DNA of 26,019 bases, from contig CAKUCW010000037.1 in NCBI GenBank assembly GCA_934643825.1, positions 1-26,019 on the forward strand, in the 5' to 3' direction. The notes beneath the pieces are model-generated. The model had not been told where the DNA came from. It did not search any database and worked only from the letters and a program-made list of their open reading frames with translations. Shown here piece after piece: positions 21,805 through 26,019 of the stretch (its first letter is position 1; each line of letters opens with the position of its first letter). The DNA is from an uncultured Clostridia bacterium. GTDB taxonomy: Bacteria > Bacillota > Clostridia > Christensenellales > Aristaeellaceae. A program made the translations under genes and the position numbers.

Positions 21805-22845
21805 TCACATCCTTCCTGAAAGCAGCGTGAAAACGCCCAGCGGAATCAGCAGGAACGGCGACGCATACAGCCCCCATTCCGTTCCCCATTCGGCGGACAG
21901 AAGGAGCGCTGCCAGCAGCACCAGCGCACAGAGCGGCAGGCTTGGGCGCAGGCGAGGAAAAGCGGTTTTCAGGCTCTGCGCCGCCGTGCAGAGCAGGCTC
22001 GCCGCACCGATCAGCAGCGCAAACAGCTGTGCGATGACCAGCAGCGTTTGGATGATGCCTTCACGCGGGCGCGAGCTGGACAGAATTATCATCCGCATGC
22101 CCCAGATGTGCTGCTCACTCAGCAGCTCATAGGGTTCGCACAGCGACAGCGCAAGGAGCATCAGCACGCCGACCAAGCCGCCTGCCAGAACGCGCCCGAC
22201 GAAGAAGCCCGCATTCGGCACGGCGGCGGGCGGGGCGCAGCTTTTTGTCAATTCCTCCGGCGGCAGAAATAAAATCAGCGCGGGCGCACAGGAGGATAAG
22301 CCGCAGAGCATGCCGAGCATCAGCGGCCTGCCGCCTGAGCCGAGCAGGGGAAAAAATCCTGTCGGAGAATCCGGCGACAGGGACAGCAACGCAAACAGGA
22401 GGAGCGCACAGGGGAGCGGAAACCTGAGCGCGAACGCCAGGCGGCTGATGCCCGTTCCCGTCGGCAGGGCGCAGAGAAACGCGGCGCCGAGCGTCAGCAT
22501 CAGGCAGGTCGTCAGATGCGCCTGCGGCAGAAGGGTCTGCTGGGTAAAGACGACAGCGGCACAGAGCAGCGACGCGCAGCAGAAAAGCAGCATCAGACTC
22601 AGCAGAATGAGCAGCGCTTTTCCGATGGGCTGACGCCCTGCGGGTCTGCCTGAAGCCAGATGCCTCTGGGCGCAAAAGGCGACGATTGCGCAGGGGAGGA
22701 GCGCAGGCAGGGCGGCGAGGTATGCGGCGTTTAAGCAGACGGGGATGAGCAGCCCTGCGCCGACGGAAAAAATCTGTGCGCCGCAGGCGATGCCCGCCGC
22801 ACAGGCACGCGCCCGGTAAGCGGCGCGGATGCGCTCCTCAGGCAT
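21805..22845 (-). CDS. GerAB-family germinant receptor permease subunit
   Basis: A 346-aa integral membrane protein with about ten helices, matching the amino-acid-transporter-like B subunit of germinant receptors, which binds the germinant. Recognition rests on length, topology, position between A and C subunits, and weak family similarity (GAGLLIPVCLNAAYLAALPA early; PREGIIQTLLVIAQLFALLI late). It is rich in A, L and C and is divergent. The ATG at 22845 overlaps the gerAA stop (ATGCCTGA); a TTG at 22857 in frame is the alternative. Ends seven bases before the TTG start of gerAC. Confidence 0.8.
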   Translation of the reverse strand: MPEERIRAAYRARACAAGIACGAQIFSVGAGLLIPVCLNAAYLAALPALLPCAIVAFCAQRHLASGRPAGRQPIGKALLILLSLMLLFCCASLLCAAVVFTQQTLLPQAHLTTCLMLTLGAAFLCALPTGTGISRLAFALRFPLPCALLLFALLSLSPDSPTGFFPLLGSGGRPLMLGMLCGLSSCAPALILFLPPEELTKSCAPPAAVPNAGFFVGRVLAGGLVGVLMLLALSLCEPYELLSEQHIWGMRMIILSSSRPREGIIQTLLVIAQLFALLIGAASLLCTAAQSLKTAFPRLRPSLPLCALVLLAALLLSAEWGTEWGLYASPFLLIPLGVFTLLSGRM

Positions 22846-24325
22846 GGCGTCCGGCAAAGAATCCCCTCGCTTTCTGAAACCACAGCGGGAAACGGATGAG
22901 AAGATCGGGATTTCCGGGGCGGTGCGGCGTCAGCGGCGCGGTCAGCGGAGAGCCGAGGGAACGCATCGCACAGGCGGCGCAGAGCAGGCAAAGCCCCAGC
23001 AGCACCATCAGATACAGTCCGCCCAGCGCACCCGCCGCAAGAAAAAGCAGCTGAATGATCTTCATGCCCACGCTCAGCGCATAACTGGGCACGCAGAAGC
23101 CGCCCAAGCCGCTGGCGGCGACGACGATCAGCAAAAGCGGGCTGACGATATCCGCGCTGACGGCACTCTGCCCTAAAATCAGACCGGATACGATGCCCAG
23201 CGCGTTGCCCATGGCGCCCGGCGCACGCAGTCCGGCTTCGCTGATCAAATCAAAAGCGAGGGTCATCAGCAGGGCTTCCAGAAAGATGGGCGTCGGCACG
23301 CGAGAACTGGTTTCGTATACGCTGGCTATCAGAATGGGCGAGAGCAGCTCCGTGTGAAACCGGAGAACGGCGATGTATGCGCCCGGCAGAAACAGGTGAA
23401 TCAGCATGCCGATCAAGCGCACGATGCGCAGAAACGTGCCGTATTGCCAGCGCATGGAAGCGTCGTCCGGCGTATGCAGCTGATGAAACAGCGTGGCGGG
23501 TGCGCCGAGCGCGGAAGGGGAGCCGTCGGTCAAAATGACAATCTGCCCTTCTGCGAGAAACGATGCGGCGCGATCCGGGCGTTCGGTGTGGACACATTGC
23601 GGGATGAGCGCAAAGGGATGATCCTCGATGACCTGCTCAATTTCGCCCGTCGTCATCGCGAAATCGCACGAGCAGGACAGCAGCCGTTTGCGCACGCGGG
23701 AAAGCAGCGTTTCATCTGCCGTGCCGCGCAGATACATCAGGGCGCAGCGGGTTTTCATGCTGCCGCCGACGGAGATGAATTCCGTAATCAGTTCCTCCCG
23801 CTGGACGATGCGGCGCAGAAGCGTGATGTTGGTGCGGATGGATTCGCCGAAGCTCTCATGCGGACCGAGAACGACCTGTTCGGCTTCCGGTTTGCCGACG
23901 GCACGCTTTTCAAACCCGCGTGTATCCATCACGCAGGCGACGGCGCAGCCCTCGCACAGCAGGACGCATTGCCCGGAAAGCGCGTCGGCGATGATGTCGT
24001 CCATGTTCGTTTTGAACCGGATCGGCAGAATGGAAACGGCATGCGCCATCAGGAAGGCGATGCGTTCACCCTCCGCGATGTCTTGTCCGGCATCGCCCGG
24101 CAGATCCATGCACGGCTTGAGGATGTTTTCATCGATTTCCCGGCTGTCCGTCATGCCGTCGATTGCCAGCAGGGCGGATTCAAACGCACCGCTTCGGAAT
24201 CGGCGCAGAAGGACATCCGCGTTGTCGGGCGCGAACAGCCGCTCGCGGAAGACGCGTAGATTGTCCTCCAGCGACGAAAGAAGCTCGATGGGGGATTCCG
24301 ATGGAACTGCCACGACAGCGCACAC
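22838..24325 (-). CDS. GerAA-family spore germination protein
   Basis: A 495-aa A subunit of a germinant receptor. A soluble N-terminal domain (1–290) carries family motifs GPHESFGESIRTNITLLRR (near 153), TGEIEQVIEDHPFALIPQ (near 226) and TERPDRAASFLAEGQIVILT (near 248). Four to six helices follow at about 300–450. Germinant receptors in the spore inner membrane start release of ions and dipicolinate. The start is uncertain: GTG at 24325 lies almost directly after AAAGGA, and the in-frame GTG at 24313 is 13 bases away. First gene of gerAA–gerAB–gerAC. No clear sigma-G promoter could be assigned by eye in the 100 bases before it. It indicates an endospore former. Confidence 0.92.
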   Translation of the reverse strand: MCAVVAVPSESPIELLSSLEDNLRVFRERLFAPDNADVLLRRFRSGAFESALLAIDGMTDSREIDENILKPCMDLPGDAGQDIAEGERIAFLMAHAVSILPIRFKTNMDDIIADALSGQCVLLCEGCAVACVMDTRGFEKRAVGKPEAEQVVLGPHESFGESIRTNITLLRRIVQREELITEFISVGGSMKTRCALMYLRGTADETLLSRVRKRLLSCSCDFAMTTGEIEQVIEDHPFALIPQCVHTERPDRAASFLAEGQIVILTDGSPSALGAPATLFHQLHTPDDASMRWQYGTFLRIVRLIGMLIHLFLPGAYIAVLRFHTELLSPILIASVYETSSRVPTPIFLEALLMTLAFDLISEAGLRAPGAMGNALGIVSGLILGQSAVSADIVSPLLLIVVAASGLGGFCVPSYALSVGMKIIQLLFLAAGALGGLYLMVLLGLCLLCAACAMRSLGSPLTAPLTPHRPGNPDLLIRFPLWFQKARGFFAGRHA

Positions 24326-24443
24326 ATCCTTTCCCTGTTTTAAGGGTCAGTTTATGCAGAAAACGGAGAAGTATGCGCGAAAGAAAAACGGATGTCCGCT
24401 GAGCCCTGCGTGAAGCACAATGGGGAGATGTGCGTAAAACCTA

Positions 24444-24472
24444 TGGTCATTACACACGAGATGTGTTATACT
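24444..24472 (+). promoter_or_regulatory. Promoter and possible operator of kduI
   Basis: TGGTCA (24444–24449), 17 bases, TATACT (24467–24472), with an extended -10 TGT just before it. The spacer contains the inverted repeat ACACA-CGAGA-TGTGT (24452–24466), placed to act as an operator. Which regulator binds is unknown; the FadR-type protein at 5938 is a candidate only by pathway logic. Confidence 0.65.
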
Positions 24473-24507
24473 ATACGCAACGAAACAAGCAGGGGAGGAT
24501 CATTCCA

Positions 24508-25344
24508 ATGCAATTAACCGTTCGTCAGCCGTCCGCGTCTGCGGATGCAAAGCACTATACGACTGAGCGTCTGCGCAGTGAATACCTGATTGAAACCGTG
24601 TTCGCGCCGGACGACGCGATTCTGACGTATTCCCACTTTGATCGCATCATCGCCGGCGGCGTCATGCCGGTCCATCAGAGCGTTGAGCTGGTCGGCTGCA
24701 AAGAGCTGGCTTCCGAAACGTTCCTTCAGCGGCGCGAGATGGGCGTCATCAACATCGGCGGCAAGGGCAAAATCACTGTGGACGGCACGGCGTATGACCT
24801 CAAGCAGTATGACGGTCTGTATGTCGGCATGGGCGCCAAGACGCTGAGCTTTGAGAGCGACGATCCCGCCGATCCGGCAAAGTTCTACATCAACACCTGC
24901 CCGGCGCATAAGACATATCCGACCGTCAAGATCGATATCGATAAGGCGAATAAGCGTCCGCTCGGTGCGGTCGAAACCTGCAACAAGCGCGTCATCAACC
25001 AGTATATCCATCCTGCGGTCATGCAGAGCTGCCAGCTGTGCATGGGCATGACCCAGCTCGCGCCCGGCAGCAACTGGAATTCCATGCCCTGCCATACGCA
25101 TGAGCGCCGCATGGAGGTCTATTTCTACTTCGACCTCAAGGATCATAACGTCGTTTTCCATATGATGGGCGAACCGAACGAGACTCGCCATCTGCTCATG
25201 CACAACGAGCAGGCGGTCATCTCTCCGTCCTGGTCCATCCATACCGGCGTAGGCACCAGCAACTATACGTTTATCTGGGGCATGTGCGGCGAAAATCAGG
25301 AATTCGACGATATGGATAACATCGACCCGATGGATTTGAAGTAA
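24508..25344 (+). CDS. kduI: 5-dehydro-4-deoxy-D-glucuronate isomerase
   Basis: A 278-aa cytoplasmic isomerase that converts 5-keto-4-deoxyuronate to 2,5-diketo-3-deoxygluconate in breakdown of pectin and other uronate polymers. The length equals E. coli KduI, and the metal ligands fall on the same positions: H196, H198 and E203 in PCHTHERRMEVYFYF, and H245 in WSIHTGVGTSNY. I chose the ATG at 24508 with GGGGAGG upstream; the in-frame ATG at 24430 would add 26 residues and lies before the promoter. It is followed after 25 bases by kduD, so the two form an operon. Together they feed 2-keto-3-deoxygluconate to central metabolism. Confidence 0.97.
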   Translation: MQLTVRQPSASADAKHYTTERLRSEYLIETVFAPDDAILTYSHFDRIIAGGVMPVHQSVELVGCKELASETFLQRREMGVINIGGKGKITVDGTAYDLKQYDGLYVGMGAKTLSFESDDPADPAKFYINTCPAHKTYPTVKIDIDKANKRPLGAVETCNKRVINQYIHPAVMQSCQLCMGMTQLAPGSNWNSMPCHTHERRMEVYFYFDLKDHNVVFHMMGEPNETRHLLMHNEQAVISPSWSIHTGVGTSNYTFIWGMCGENQEFDDMDNIDPMDLK

Positions 25345-25369
25345 TTATTTTGAAGGAGGTTCTCTTCCC

Positions 25370-26019
25370 ATGAACGAGTTTATGAAGAATTTCAGCCTGG
25401 AAGGCAAGATCGCGTTTGTGACCGGCGCTTCCTACGGCATCGGCTTCGCCATTGCCAGCGCGTTTGCCGCCGCGGGCGCGACCATCGTTTTTAACGACAT
25501 CAACCAGGATCTGGTCAATAAGGGTCTGGCTGCCTATGAAGAGAAGGGCATCAAGGCGCATGGCTATGTCTGCGACGTGACCGATGAGGAAGCCGTGCAG
25601 AAGACCGTCGCTCAGATTCGCGAAGAAGTCGGCATCATCGACATTCTGGTCAACAACGCCGGCATCATCAAGCGCATTCCGATGCTGGAGATGAGCGCGG
25701 TGGATTTCCGCAAGGTCATCGACGTTGACCTGAACGCGCCGTTCATCGTTTCCAAGGCGTGCATCCCGGGCATGATCGAGAAGGGTCATGGCAAGATCAT
25801 CAACATCTGCTCCATGATGAGCGAGCTGGGCCGTGAGACGGTTTCCGCTTACGCTGCGGCGAAGGGCGGACTCAAGATGCTGACCCGCAATATCTGCTCC
25901 GAGTACGGCGAGGCGAACATCCAGTGCAACGGCATTGGACCGGGCTACATCGAGACCCCGCAGACTGCGCCGCTGCGTGAGCGTCAGGCGGACGGCAGCC
26001 GTCATCCGTTTGACCAGTT
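25370..26019 (+). CDS. kduD: 2-dehydro-3-deoxy-D-gluconate 5-dehydrogenase (partial, cut by window end)
   Basis: The first 216 codons of a short-chain dehydrogenase; the usual family length is about 255–270, so some 40–50 residues lie beyond the window. The NAD(P)-binding glycines are GASYGIG (19–25), followed by NNAG (95–98), and the catalytic set is S148, Y161 and K165 (YAAAKGG). The neighbour kduI makes the substrate 2,5-diketo-3-deoxygluconate, so KduD is the best name; gluconate 5-dehydrogenase of the same family is the alternative. AAGGAGGT at 25353–25360 precedes the ATG. The three-cysteine region around NICS is normal for this subgroup. Confidence 0.9.
   Translation, partial: MNEFMKNFSLEGKIAFVTGASYGIGFAIASAFAAAGATIVFNDINQDLVNKGLAAYEEKGIKAHGYVCDVTDEEAVQKTVAQIREEVGIIDILVNNAGIIKRIPMLEMSAVDFRKVIDVDLNAPFIVSKACIPGMIEKGHGKIINICSMMSELGRETVSAYAAAKGGLKMLTRNICSEYGEANIQCNGIGPGYIETPQTAPLRERQADGSRHPFDQ

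Noticed and set aside
1..26019. tRNA, rRNA and CRISPR arrays
   Set aside because: No cloverleaf-like T-arm sequence, rRNA segment or regularly spaced direct repeats were seen on reading both strands by eye; a tRNA or covariance scan was not possible.

Overview
The window looks like chromosomal DNA from a moderately GC-rich, endospore-related member of the Clostridia (Bacillota). The basis is a complete gerA-type germination operon, the trio CD1871A-like peptide / polyferredoxin / TlpA-like lipoprotein, a DUF5711–CvpA pair, AGGAGG-type ribosome binding sites and a consensus sigma-A promoter. The exact family is inference; no rRNA or tRNA gene is visible. The window contains dnaN and recF with clusters of DnaA boxes on both sides, and hand-counted GC skew differs between the left part (C-rich + strand) and the right part (G-rich + strand), so it probably spans or lies beside the replication origin. 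dnaA itself is not in the window.

Layout. 1–130: end of a dispersed repeat (R1) with its own terminator. 138–431: small XRE-type repressor (minus). 871–2766: a three-gene minus-strand redox operon (CXXC micro-protein, membrane polyferredoxin, thioredoxin-like lipoprotein). 3032–4854: OmpR-type response regulator and histidine kinase, divergent from that operon. 4916–5198: second R1 copy, an R2 repeat and the trmO terminator. 5202–6642: trmO and a FadR-type GntR regulator (minus). 6771–8676: perfect consensus promoter, split transketolase (two subunits) and terminator. 8677–9325: 650 bp without a gene, containing an inverted-repeat-bounded element, two related palindromes and DnaA-box-like sites. 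9326–11536: dnaN and recF. 11537–11982: helically spaced DnaA boxes and nine copies of the octamer CCCCAAAA/TTTTGGGG, ending in a 24-bp palindrome. 11983–18589: tightly packed operon of DUF5711, CvpA, a small membrane protein, a GT-C-like membrane protein, a 73-aa protein, a CCA-adding-type enzyme and a TRIC/UPF0126 protein. 18604–19260: terminator, second R2 copy, more DnaA boxes and a small membrane protein. 19262–20434: M20 amidohydrolase. 20589–24325: gerAA–gerAB–gerAC (minus). 24508–end: kduI and the start of kduD, for uronate breakdown.

How the genes fit together. dnaN and recF serve replication and repair. The long operon downstream mixes RNA maturation (cca) with envelope proteins of unknown role. 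The redox trio is likely an electron-transfer unit at the membrane, possibly sensed by the divergent two-component system. Split transketolase and kduI/kduD point to pentose and uronate (plant or host polysaccharide) metabolism, a gut-like lifestyle, and the FadR-type regulator could serve either. The most interesting unexplained material is non-coding: the R1 element, with a conserved 86-nt body and unrelated terminators at the same place after each copy, and the octamer array next to the DnaA boxes.
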